Shown here: positions 26,901 to 41,000 of the stretch, piece by piece
Position numbering within the stretch: the first letter of the stretch is position 1
Layout of the letters: each line of letters starts with the position of its first letter
Assembly: GCA_964017185.1 (NCBI GenBank)
Contig: OZ024871.1
Location: forward strand, 56,595,226 to 56,659,225
Direction: 5' to 3'
DNA: 64,000 nt
DNA from: Rugalucina vietnamica
Lineage: Eukaryota; Mollusca; Bivalvia; Lucinida; Lucinidae
Made by a program: the position numbers and the translations under genes
The notes under the pieces: generated by a model
The model's input: only the letters and a program-made list of their open reading frames with translations
What the model was told of the DNA's origin: nothing
Databases searched by the model: none

Positions 26901-29900
26901 GCTTCTTCTAGTGCTTAAAGACAATAAAACACATTGCATTGTACCTCTAGTTGTATGTTATATGTTGCATGTTTTCTGTTTTGCATGTTGCTAGGGTGAC
27001 CGCGGACCTCCAGGACTACCAGGTTATCTCGACCCTGTTGAATGGGAACCCAAACTGATAGAGGTCAAGGTATCCCATGATTTCTTTATTTTTGTACATG
27101 TTAAATTGAAGAAATATGATTCAATATTTATGAAAAGTTTGAGGTTGAATTTCTTTTAAACAAAGTTGAAGGTGAGCACTCTGCGAGATTTATCATAACC
27201 ATTTGAGTATAAAGCTTAGCAATATAAAGGACAACTATAATATATTTTGCGTATGTCAACGTAACGATTAGTTAAAGGTAGTTATAGTTACATACAGGAG
27301 AAAGCATTTCTGTTTTTCGATGATCAACATTACCTTCACTAGCATGTTGAGCGTCCTGGTTTCGTGGTTTGCATGTGTTAAGTCGTCATACAATTTTTCT
27401 ACCTGGGTTATTTTGTTTGCACGTTTGAACCACACTGTGAGCGAAATGAAAACAGTTTCGCCATTGAATGCATGTAGCACTTTATAAAAGACAAATGCCC
27501 AGCATCAGTGGCATTTTCGATCTTTTAAAAACTGTGTATTGTTTTAATAATTTCATTAGACGCTAGCAGTTCTAGCAAATATAACAATTTTAATTTAAAT
27601 ATCCTTTTCTTAGTTTTCAATTTATGCTTAACTATCGGCATAGAATGAATAATTTTAATACGTATTGTTATCCAATTATTTTAAATAATTTCTTGTTTGC
27701 ATTAAAACCTGGTACTTTATTCTTTTTGATTTGAGCATCACTATTTCAGGGTGAACCAGGTGAGCAGGGGCCTCGGGGACCCCCAGGACCCCCTGGTAAG
27801 GCTGGACTGCCAGGGTATGACGGATATGATGGCAAACTCGGGCCACCAGGACCAGCGGTAAGTCAGGGATAGGTACAAATGTCGTTATGTGTGTTATTCA
27901 TCAGAGAAAGGATACCAGAACAGTCAGATATAAGATTATGAATGTTTGAAATAAAATAAAACTGTTTGATCCGTTGTAAGCAGTGAAAACTATCAAAGGG
28001 AGGTAGTATGTGCCATATTGCGCAATTTCGGGAACTGAACCCTCATCAAGAAAAGGTAAATGTAATTCATTGCTAAGTAAAATTCTATAAAAGTTCAAAT
28101 GTTTGGGTTTTATGTTGAAACTATACGAATTATTTCATAACCTGTCCATTAAATACATAGTGAGGAATAATAAGAGGGTGGCCACTTTTGAAGTTTACGT
28201 TTCTAGCTAATATAATGTATACTTTTGACTCTTGATGGTAATCTTCTCTCTGTTTCAGGGACCACCTGGACCACCAGGACCACCGGTAAGCTATCTATGA
28301 AATTTAATTTCAGCGTCAACATTATTCCTCAAACCAACCAGAGCTAGCGTTTTTTATGTCATTTCGGACAATGCAAGTTCATAGAATATATACTTGACTT
28401 CGTAGCAACAGAAAACATCAGAATACATCAGAACAAAATATTTCACGAGAGATTTACAAGTAATCTATGATCCTCTGGTTAAATTGAGAAATATTGGAAA
28501 TAACCGTTGACCTTTGCATTAAGACATTTGACTTCTCTGTACAAATTGAATTAAGAAGAAACTATTAAATTTTAAGAATGTTATTTGCCAATCATACGGT
28601 TCCAGTCTATCAAAATGCAACAAGCAGTCAAGTTTGCTGTAAATCGAATTACATTTTTTCTACAATCACCTTCAAGCTAAAGAATAGTCAGTATCAAAAG
28701 ACAAAGTTCGGATATCAATGATTTACTTGTCAATTTCAGGGCAGAGATGGAATGCCAGGAGAACCGGTGAGTAACACCTTTAAACTAGATGAATAGAAAA
28801 CCAACAATATACCCGAATCTAAGCAAAATTCTATCAGCTCTAGTTTATGCAAACGGCGAAATCTGATCGGACATAGTGGACACCCGTATAGGCTTGGGGC
28901 TGCATTGTTGGTTTTTGTTCTTTGTTGTTTTATCATGCCTGTTGATGTTGATTGCAGTGTCATATGTCTTTGAGTTTTAAACATTAAGTGTATGAACGTT
29001 TGTCAGTAAATATATCGTATATTTGTCAGTGAATATAGTCTCGGATAATGCACACATTTTGATAAAATAATTAAATAATGTATAAATCAAATAACGAAAA
29101 TGGGAACGATACCCTTTGAGTTGTACACACATTTCATAGTTGTCACATACATGTTTGACGAAATCCGAAAGGCATACTTGCAGTCACGCAGTGTCCTAAT
29201 GCACTATTCAGAGGTATTCGATCGGTATTTATTTGTGCTGAGCATTGACCCATTTTCTTATAGAAAATACAAATGTACACATTTTTAAATATTTACTGAC
29301 ACATGAATATCCAATGAAATATACAAGGTAAATAACCAGCATTCTTAAAACAACTACACTGTTCTTGGATCTTGCCTTCCATGTTTTTCCAGACACATGG
29401 AATCGTACATTTATATCCGCCGTAAAGTCATTACGTGTAGTTATCCGATTGGTTGATTCCCGTCTTATAAAGTTATGCTCATTCGTGTCGCTGCCCATTT
29501 CGGAACACAATAACGTTTTCTAGTTAATCATTCCAAGCCAAGCTATGTTATATTTAGAAACGGTATTTGAATCTGAAAATGATCGTATTTCTCTGGTAGT
29601 TTGGTTTTGACAGTCCGGTCTGAAAATATGTGCATTTACACTTTTCGTTTTGCCTTGTAACTGGTATTAATATGTTTGACTTGATTCTTTCTGTCTTTCA
29701 TGAATTCGAGATTAACTGGAACGGACATTTCATTGAAATAGTCTCTTTCTTGGAAAATGCCACAGTGATTTCAGTTACGTTTGTAGTTAATATGTAAGCG
29801 TGCAAGTGCCTTATCATCCAATTCATGGTTTCAAGTTATGTTGTGAAGTTCCATTTTACCAGCAATGAAGAAAAAGAAAATAATTTCTTCATTTGCAACT

Positions 29901-31693
29901 TTGTCTTGTCTGTGTCACGTTTCTATTTCTACTCCCTATCTGAACAAACTTTGTCAGTATAGTTGGCCGCTTTTATTATGATTACTTTGATTTATGACCA
30001 TGAGATCATCCTTACTCGGGATCTCTTCTCTACTTGCTTTGATTTATCCGGCTATTGCTTTGGCCACTCTCTCCAACACCCCATTTCGAAACATAAAAAG
30101 CACACACGTATGCATACATACATACATGAATGGCATGGCCAAAACTGAATAACGCCAATATTGACTTTGAATATTTTAGAATCATACGAATGTCCGAAAA
30201 AGGGTTCCCTTTTTGGGATCTGGTTAAATTTGGTCTTGTCTAATGAAACTAATCATTTCAATCACTGTACAGCACCAAATAATCTTAACGATCATTGCTG
30301 CTATCAGGGAGAAACCGGTTTACCGGGACTGCCAGGGTCCTCAACCGGAACGCTTAGCTCGTCGGGGCAGGTGGCAAACCCCAACGAAAACTATCCAGCA
30401 GGATTTCTCCTCGGCCCACCTGGACCCCCGGGCCCGAAGGGTCAAAGAGGGAAGGCGGTAGGGTAGCGATATCAATGATATGTGATATCGGATGTCTTCG
30501 TTGTTTTCTTAAAATGATTGCTACTAACTTGTTGCAGTCACCACAGTTCGAAATTCATTTCTACATCCTACCTTTTGGACTTACTAATGTTACACAATTT
30601 TGCAATAATACAGCAATACGAAAACTGTATAAGTGCTGAAAGATATTTACATCCAAACCAAAAATAAACATCAAATGAATGTCGACGTTCTGTTGACTGC
30701 AACTTTTTTTCATTGTGACTGCAGCAAGTTTACAACAAAACGTATTATTATTGAAAAAATATTAAGGCAAAACGATTCACTAAGATAATAAGGTTTAAAT
30801 CCCGATACCTAGGCTGAGAGCCGTGAGAAAAAGCGGAGACGCTGTCGACTTGAGGTGATCCCCAGAAGGGAGCACAAAAAGCGCAAAAAAGGTTCGTCAC
30901 TAAAGAATGGCGATGATGATGACATAGAAAGTTATGATAATGAAGGAACTGAAGAGATGTTCGATGTGGAAGGTGGGACAGAGTATCAGGAGATACCCAT
31001 GATACCAGACGCAGCTTCCACTGGGACCACTGGTGTCCCATCGGAACATACAGACCCGGTAGTAAAGCGGAAAAGGCGAAATAGACGCAAAAATAAAAAA
31101 TACAAGATTTGTCCGCCAACAGACGAAGAAGAGAAGGCGATAGATGATTTATTAATGCGCGTTCCTCGACATATTATAGCTGGACCGCCGGTAACACCAG
31201 TGTATTGGACTAATTATGGAAATATATTGCTGCAGTCACAAAATGCTTCTTCCATTTATTATACCGGTATATCAACGGTCTTAACATTTCTCATGGTTTC
31301 AGGGTTAAAGTTCTTTATTCTGACATATAGACAAGTAGCCAGGATCTTCTACTAACCTATTAACATTAGTTTTATCATATTGATTTATCGATATTACGTT
31401 CGTGCGATTTTGCGATTTAGTATTGTTAAGATTTAGTATTAAAAATTGTGACAAACTTGTCATTTCATGATTTCATGAGAGTTCAAAATATTTTTAAAGT
31501 ATGTTGAAGCAATCCGTATAGCTTCTGCTCCACGAGAACCATGTTATCTGTCGTCCTAGTCCGACAATCGGGCTTTCGTTCCGTTCACTTCATTTATTTT
31601 GTTGGTCGTGAACTCCACTGACAAAGCTGGAGAGAATGGTACCCGGCTCGGAGGCGGCGGACGACTTGTAGATCTGCAGTTACTGTCGTCCAT

Positions 31694-31730
<37 letters not shown>

Positions 31731-34700
31731 GAGAGGAATTGAACCTCGGGTCCATGTTCCGTTTCGAGGGACTCTTTTTGGAGCACAATAATTAGAATTA
31801 TCTTAAAAACATTTAGAGAACTAGTGTATCATGCTTTAGAATGTCAGTCATAACACCTTTTATATGGCCATAAAATTAAAGTGCAGTATGAAGCTAAAAT
31901 GACGAGACTCTAAATTACGTTAAGTGCATACAAACAGTGCATATACTAACAGAGTACTCACGACCAGGACAGACCATGTAACAGCTTATATCATTATAAT
32001 CATAATCTAGATAAATGTATATTCTGTATCTCATAGAAGCAATAGACTAATAACAACGAATGCCAACTGAATATATTTTGAATTATTTTCCGAAATAGCT
32101 ACAAAACTTTACAGGAAAGCGAGGTGTTCATTTTCTCCATTTTATCATGCACAACTAAATGATTTATACAGGGGCCTACAGGTGATATTGGTTTACCAGG
32201 GCCGGAGGGGCCAATAGGACCTCGGGGGTTGAAAGGAGATGTGGGTATGCAAGGAATCAAAGGTGCCAGGGGGCCGCGTGGTAAGAAGGTAATTGGCTTT
32301 GCATATGTTGGTGTGTTGTAATTGTCTGTAGTGCTAGCTAGAATAGTATAATTTTGATTTCAATGTCATGTACATTAAATACTGACGTCAATAAAAAACG
32401 CCTCATCGAAAACTGTGTATAATTTTGCCAAAACATATACAATATGAACGAAATTTGCATTTTCTTATTTTAACGTTCTCTCTCATGGTATAGCATAAAC
32501 CGAATTTGGTTAAGATGCGCAATTTTCTCAAAACTTGCGTGGGTGCACCATTTTTAAAAATGCACGCTGACGTACTTATACAGACGTTTTTGACGTGAAA
32601 ATTCTTGAAAGCCTTGCAAAGTCGTTTTACAAACTTAAGAACATCACAGTTTTGAAACGAAACATTACTGGACTACGTGAAGTTGAAATAATGAAAATAA
32701 CATAGGGACTTTTCACAAGAAAGAAACAGACGGAACGAAAAAATGGTACTGTTCGGTTTCTGGCATTCGAAGCAACTCCATAGTATAGGACCATCTTTCG
32801 CTTCGGCATAAGATTCCCTCTATCGATTTTTGTTACCGTAGCTCTTTTGCCAACGCTTTTGTAGCAAAATCTTTTTGACGTCGACGTCTCTTATGCTAAC
32901 GAATTCTAATGATGAAACATTTCAGAAACGACGCCATAATATTTGGATGCATACCTTGAATTAATTTTCATAACGTAGTCGCATTATTTTAAATGAATAG
33001 CCAAGAATGGAGCAATGGTATTCTGACGCCTACTTCCATAGACGTCAAATACACGTTATCCGTAAGGACGTTGGTTTCACGCTGAAAAGCAGGAGAAGTA
33101 ACAATAGAAACTATTCTTTGCCAAAAGCCATACCACGATAGCCTTTGAAAACATTTCGACCAGTTTGACGGCGATTACAATTTAGGCATTGATCGTTAGC
33201 TTCAGTGACGTCAATAACGCTAGAGAACGGAATTCGGTTTTCAAAAAATGTGTTTCAACAACATATGGTTATGTATGGATTTCCCACTCTATGGCTTATG
33301 TGTTGGTATTTGCAAAGGAGGCTTTCAGTAATCGAAAGAAGCGATGCCTGACAGACCGGTTCATGACCAGAATAGGGATTTTGCGAGGGTGTATGTTTTC
33401 GACAGCATGCCATTTTTCAAGCAGCTGTCTGAATAATCCCATTTCAGCATTTCCGAATGCGTAAAAGGCTACCAAAAGATATGGCTAATATTTAAATTAA
33501 TTGAAGTAGTTAATCTTGGCAGTATGACGTGTCAAAGTTGACTGAGCGTTTTTTGTTGACGTCAGTATATATATTCAGTATATATATATCACAAAATTTC
33601 ATTAATGCTTGTGTAGTATCCATGCAAAATATCGAATACATAATGCATAAATATAAATGCTGAGATATGATAGAGGTTTCTTTAATAGCTGGATTCAACG
33701 TCTTCTTGCAACTCGAAATTTTCAAGTCGATTTGATTATTTAGATTTTAATTTTAAAAACATTTACCAGGGCAAGTGTAAAAAGAAGAAAGGTCGGAGAG
33801 GCCCTCCAGGTTTACCCGGCCCTATAGGGCCTCATGGAGAAATAGGCCCTCCAGGGCCACAGGTACGAACGTTTGAAAAATGTGTGCATTGTCTTGTTGT
33901 CTTGAAATAGTTTACTGCTTGGAGCTGATTGTTTGCATGAACATATATTTGTCTAGAATGTTTCATGTTCGGTGTGACGTGATTCACAGGTGATTCAAAA
34001 ATGTATAGAACTGACAAACAAATGATTTAAAATTTCAGTTTAAGCTTTTCCTCAAGAATAAAATGCGTTATGCGTGTACTGAAGATAATGTGCATGGTAG
34101 GCTAATACTGATTTATTTCAAACACAAGCTCACACTTTAGCACACTTTTTTGTTTTATTTTGTACAGGGGCCAAAAGGCGGACTTGGAAATACAGGAAAC
34201 ACCGGAGCCCCTGGTCCAATAGGGCCTGCTGTGAGTGTCATTTTAACTTCGCGGTATTGGATGTTAGCATTCAAGCAAATAGCTTTGAGGTTTTTGAAAT
34301 CATGTTTAGTTGCAATAGATTTCTACTGCTTCTCTTCTGGTTTTTGGCACAGTCCATCGAAAATCACGCAATTAAGTTGCTGAATGTATTCTTAGACCAT
34401 TGTTTTCAGCAAAGCTTTACAAAATATCGATTAGGAGGTAATTAATTAAAATCACGGTATTTTCATATCTATACGTTTATTTTATGCCACACCTTATCTC
34501 TTATCCCCCAGGGAGAGCCGGGCGAGAAAGGAGATGCTGGGCCGCCGGGACCAGTTGGACCTGACGGACTGATAGGACCACCGGGAATGCCAGGACCACC
34601 GGTAATTATTAGCGTCTTCATGATTTTTTTTTTCATGTGCATAAGCAAAGGCGCAGAAAGAGCTGTGGAGTAACTTTGCGTATGATAAGCACACTTGTTT

Positions 34701-37700
34701 TCGTTTCATTGTAAGAACATTCCCGCTATTTTAGAAATTTCAAGCTACTTCAACCATCTTCTGTGACAAACTTTTATATCATTTTGATAACATTTCATTT
34801 AATATAAGTATGAGCTAAACCCATTTAATGTCGGTATTTAGTTGTCGATGATTTTAAACGTAGCAGGTAAAAAGACATCTGAATGACAGAAAAGCTTGAT
34901 ATAAGCATGTTTCGCTATCATTCTTTCAGGGTGAAACAATAATAATGGAAGGTGGAGGAGGAAGTGGCGAAGGGGTGAGTGTTGTACGTATTTTATTATA
35001 TACAAATCACTTTTTCAAACTGAATCGTTAAATTGTCTTTGTATATACAACTACCAAAATATCTTATCAAGCGCCAAGGTAGGCAGGGAGTGGTGATACG
35101 GGGATAACGGTTAAGGGTATCATGTTGATGTAGATATTGTCTCTTTATACAGTGGATCTTGTAAACCATTGCAAGAATGAGTTAGTGTGTTAAATTGCGA
35201 TCAGACAGTTTATTCTCTTGAGAGCATTTCATATATAAAACATATTTATTTTATTGTAGCCTACTATTGTACGGGTGCGAATGTAAAACAAAACAAAATC
35301 ATGTTCCAATAATTCTGTTGTCGTCACCTTAATTAACACTTCTTACCTCAACCGATGGGTACATAAAAGCGATTAGGTATATGAAGTTCTCTTTGAAAAT
35401 ATATTTGATTTTTCAGTTTTTCATTATTTCAGCTTCCCGGACCGGCCGGACCACCAGGACCACCCGTAAGTACTTGTATTAACAGTTTTACCTGGATAAT
35501 TTATTTTTATACTGATGTCTCATAATTGTAAATAATAATAATATAAAAAAGATAATAAGCTGTTGAAGAAATACCATATGGATACATTATTCTCTGCAAA
35601 ATGTTTGTGAAACAAAACGTCTTGATGATTGCAGTAATTCATACTTAATGTAAACACCTTCGTTAAAAACTTACATATTACAGCCCCTTTCACTCGAGTT
35701 TGCCGTTTGAGCATTTGCATCACACAAGAAGACCATGTGTTCCGAAGATCTGAGTTTCTTTTCATGTTGTCCTCAAAGACATCTGGGTTAATTGATCTGC
35801 TTGTTTGAGTGACAGCTTCAAACTAAATGAGCTTTAAAAACGGCAAACTCGAGTGAAATTTTAACCTCCTATGTGGATTTTTTGCCATGAAGATACCGAT
35901 CAGGTAACTGCTTAAATTGATAAAATTCTGCTTTTCTCTCTATCCTCTTACAGATGTGTGTTCTCAATATGCATTGTATATGTTGTGCAAAGAATTTTGA
36001 TATAAAAATGTGCTTTAACCAAGCAATTACAATGTTTTTATCAGAAGAGGTGACATCTTTACCTACAGATAAATGCTGAATAGATTTTAAGAACATCTGG
36101 CACCTGGGACACTGTTTCAGTTTTAAAAAAGAATAAAAATATACCTGATTTACAAACAAACGGCAAACTCGAGTGAACAAATTTGATTGACCTTAATGCT
36201 CAAACGGCAAACTCGAGTGAAAGGGGCTGTATGTCACAACCTGAACCAAAGATTTTTTTTTTCAGTTTTGGTTTTCGCCATATTATATCTCTTTTCAATG
36301 TTATTCATGACAATGTTGAAGAGAAAGAGCATTAAGCATGCTATATAATTATCGTAAATTCAAAATTCTGTCATCAGGGACCGATGGGGTTGCAAGGACC
36401 TCCAGGAATAAAGGTATAGCATGGATAGTCTCAAACCGTAGCCTCTAACTAATATGCCTATTAGACAAAACTAACATCGGAATGATAAATCTCATTTTAA
36501 TTATAAAAAGTACTCACAGTCAGCAGAAAATAAATTTGACCTGGTAATGGGGTATGAAGTTTCTTTTCCTTTGGTGATTCTTAGAGGTTAGACTTACAAA
36601 TTGGCAGTATCAACACAGAACTCCCAACTATGACTATTACAAATATCCACCTGAACTACAGTTGAACAAAGCCAATATCTGAGATACCGAAGCCCCCTTT
36701 TTATATTTTACATCTTTCTGTTGCAAATGGATTTGTTTCTTCTAAAATTTATGATAAGCGCGATGACTTTGAGTTTGATATAGTAAATTTTCCGTTTTTG
36801 GGTGGTGACGTTCCACGTCGTGCTTCTTATGGTGTATACATTTCTCAGCTTATTAGGTTTGCTAGAGTCTGCAATCATGTTACGGACTTCATTGTTCAAC
36901 GCTCGAAATAAATGTCCAATAACGGCCAAACTTCTCCAACAGGGTTATCGGTATCATAAACTTCGAAAAGCATTTTCTAAATTTTATCGTAGACACTATG
37001 AATTGATTTCCAAATATAATATTGGGTTACAGACGCTTTTAGGTGAGGGTCTTTCGGAACCAGAATTTTATGGTGACTTGGTTTACAAATTTAAGAAACT
37101 TATAGGAGGGAATGATTTTTCTTTTCAGTTCAGAAAAATCATTGTACACGTTACAGACGTATAGGTTATAACTTGAATGTTATGCGACAGTCTGCATGCT
37201 TAGTTTTTAACCCAATCACGGTTGATAACTATACTGCCTTCTTTATTTACACGCCGGTGGGTCGGGCGTCAGACTCTATGATGGCCCCGACTTAAAGCTA
37301 TTCATTTTAGTTGGTTGGGGCCGGAGCTTCTTGTCTGTTGCTTGACCCACCGGGGTCCAACTGGTGTTTTTCTTTTGCTCCGGAGTTAGTAAGTTATTCG
37401 GCGCCAAGGGATCTCCATCGTCGGGCAGCTTACTGAATCTGTTAAGTCCTCGTTTTCGATTCATCAGGATGTTTATCATGATTTATCAGTTTGTTCTTGG
37501 TGATTCATTGACTAGTTAGAGATTCACCACGAGGAACGAAGAACTAAATAAATGTTATGAACCACTGCAGAAGCTGAGGGTGAGGTTAGGTACCTGTAAA
37601 ATCGGTTTAAGCCCGCCAGTAATTTTATATTACTGATCGTTCCAAGGCGATACTTCTGTGGTGGTTCTTTCTTTTTTGTCTTTGTGTTTAAATAATTTTT

Positions 37701-38036
37701 TGTGCTGTTGGCGCCTTATGTATGTTTTCATATTTTTAGTTAAGTTTAGGTTACTGAGTGGCCACCTATTGGGAAAATAGCTGCCCATTCGGCTTACGAT
37801 ATGTTTTCACCTGATTGTTAATTTAGTTTTTTCCCATCTCGGTTTTTGGAGTGGGAATCTTTTTCTGATTGCGCCTTTTCCTGATCTTTTGCCTACTTGT
37901 ACTTTTTTGTCTTTGAAGAATCCAACTGATGACATATCAGGGTTGTTGGGAAAATGTTTGAATTGTGTTGATCTATTATTTCTGTTTGAAATTGTATTAA
38001 ACTTTTTATGACGTGGTGCATCCATCAAGACTATAG

Positions 38037-38080
<44 letters not shown>

Positions 38081-41000
38081 TAGAAATATCAAGGAATCAT
38101 AGTAATCACGCATTTCATGAGGTCTCAATCATTATCGATTATAACGTTGTCAATTACCAAATGGCTGAAGAAAGGTGATGGTTAACTATCATATTCCAAA
38201 GGTCAAGCATCTGTACTAACCTTACTCCGGACTATAACCATGCATTAACAGTCCTACTAAATGTATTAGTGAAAGGTCAAATGCGAGATTAACATAGTCA
38301 TAGCGTGTAGACTGGCATAATAATTTGTGGTCTGGGTCCACTCACACTGGATTCTTAAGTTTAGGTTGACTGTTTCAGATGCAGATTCTATAGAGGCATT
38401 TGTTGTACCCGTGTGTATTGAATGTATGACACCTACTGTATCAAAACGGTTCAGACATCAAAGGACTGTCATAATTAAGAAAATATATAATTATTATGTC
38501 CCAGCATGAGGTAACACATGAGCCCCTAAATGATAACACCTATGGAAACACTGTTTATTATATTCCGCCCCTTGTCAGTGATAAAATAATAGCCAATATA
38601 TAAAAATATAGACCTTTAAGCGAAGAACAATACTTGTGGGCCCATATCATTCTAAGATTCGCTCAACCTACAAGGTGATATCTCTTGCATGTTGTCTACA
38701 TGTTATGCAGACCCTACCTCATATTTTAAGCGAGTATTCCTGTGTGCAAAATTGTTAACGCATGTATGTCATGTATTAACATAAGTTTATAGTTTTAGCC
38801 TAGTACATGAATTTGCTTCCAGTGCTGTATAATAATCAAAAGTTAAGTGATGACCATTAATTGTTCTGTTCAAACTAGTGTCATTGTAGGAGTTTAAACT
38901 TCAAAATGAAATTACAGTTACCTTACAATTGCTGAGTAGTTCTTTTATTCTCATATACAGATGAAAACAGTGTAGACAGCTTATCAGAGAAGTGCCTTTG
39001 AACGAACATGTACTCATAACATGTTTTAAGTTTGGGGGATGGGAGGTTCATTTGTTATTCAAGTTTTGTCTGTCTGTTCCCCTTTAATTTGAACCTTACT
39101 ACTGGTTTTAAAGCCAACTTTTGTGTTTTGCAGGGCGAACGCGGAACTGCTGGTGCCAAGGGAGAACCTGTAAGTAAATATTATGTTTTCATTTCATTGT
39201 AAACGAATGAAAATACAAATTGGGGAAACCTTTGTGATAGTGTCCGATTATATTGCCTAAAAACAATTGTCTGGTGATTTTTGAAAATGGAAATGTGGCT
39301 TGGAACAATAGAGTTCCGTGCTTACGATCATCAGAGCATATTACCAGTATTTTACTGTTTAGATAATAGATTAATGCAGCAGCCCTGTCATAATACAATG
39401 TACATTTATATATAAAGGCACATGGAAGCTCGGTGCCAAACCCAACAAATAACGATGTCTGATGAGCAGTATTGACAATGTACTTATCAAATCCTGTTTT
39501 TTTTTGTTTTTTTTTTTTGTCTTACTAAAGTCTACTGTTTCAGGGTTCCAAAGGCGATGAAGGGGATTTTGGACCTATGGGCTTACCGGTAAGTCGTGGT
39601 TGTAGTTATTTAAATATCACTGCTATTTGTAAAAATGATAAAATAGGGCATGGCTATGCTAGCTACTGTAAACGCAATCAACTTCATGTTTAAGCCTTAT
39701 AAAGATTCGCTAGATGGCATCTCAAGCTTAGCCGTTTTCATTTGAGCTGATAGGGTATGTATTTGATGAAGGGTGATTTTCCTTTTTATTCACAAAACCG
39801 GTGTTGTTTTCACAAAATCTGGAAGCTGTACATAAGCATATGTTATAGTGGTGATTTTAATGTCTAGTTGAAATGGAAATTAGGAAATATGTAGACCTCC
39901 CTGGATATTTGTCCTAATTCTATGCATCAAATACACACCATATCATTTTTTTGGATTGTTTGGAATGGCAAAGCACAGCACAGCACAGCTGACTCCTCTT
40001 GACATAAGCACAGCTATGCTCACCATTGAACTACATAGGTTCCAAGTAGCTTAGATTAAAATAAATTTAGAGGTAGGCAGGCAGTCATTTGAAAGACAAC
40101 ATTATTTAATCTGGTTTTGGTTTTGTTTCGTTTATTTCATTAATTATTTGTTTCTTCTACCTTTTCTCTGGTTACATTTACACAATACCTAAATGAGCCT
40201 TTGAGTTAATCTTATATAGTGCACGATTCAATTCATCGCTTGCTATTTCACCTTTTAAACCATCATTTTATTACTTAGATTAATGAATGTGAATTATATT
40301 TCAAATTTAATTTTCCTTTTCATTTTCTTATTTACAAATTTCATTCTGTAAAATAATACATCGTAGTATGTCGCCCAACGAGTCGCTATTTGGCATATTT
40401 GTAGGGATTGCTTGGTCCAAAAGGAGATACGGGCGCCCCCGGGATTTCTGGAGAAATTGGCCCCATGGTGAGATACATTCCAATGCTTAAAGTCGTTCAT
40501 TTGCTGTTAAATAACATTTTATTTGCTGTGTATAGAGCTTTAAATGGACTGTAGTTATACTGAACAAAAGTAAAACATTTACAGTAATTTTTCAGCTACT
40601 GAATCTGAGTGAGGCTTCGCTAAACTTACAAAGATGGTATTTTGATGGGGTTGACAATAAAAATCTTTAGCCTGCAAGAACTACATGTATATACTGTTTT
40701 GTTGAAAGAAAGGAACTTAAAAAATACAATAACAGTGTTAAAAAGCCTATTGCAATGGGTGTATATCGTAGCGAACATCAGACATTTTCCGTCGGGGCGG
40801 GGCCATGCATTTATCTTTATTTCAATCAAGTAAAATATGTCGGGATGTAGTGTTTTTCAAACGCAGACGCTGAAAAAGTCAATACGCCAATTCCTTCTAA
40901 AATTTCAAGCTAAAGTGGCGCAACCTGTCTCATGATCGACAAAAACATCGAGTGACCATCATTCTCGTACCGAACCCAGACATTTTAGATCAAGCAACAT

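Noticed and set aside
30855-31355. Single 166-codon gene starting at GTG
   Set aside because: The frame is better explained as collagen exon 15 plus read-through into the intron; the AGPP|GT junction keeps collagen register.
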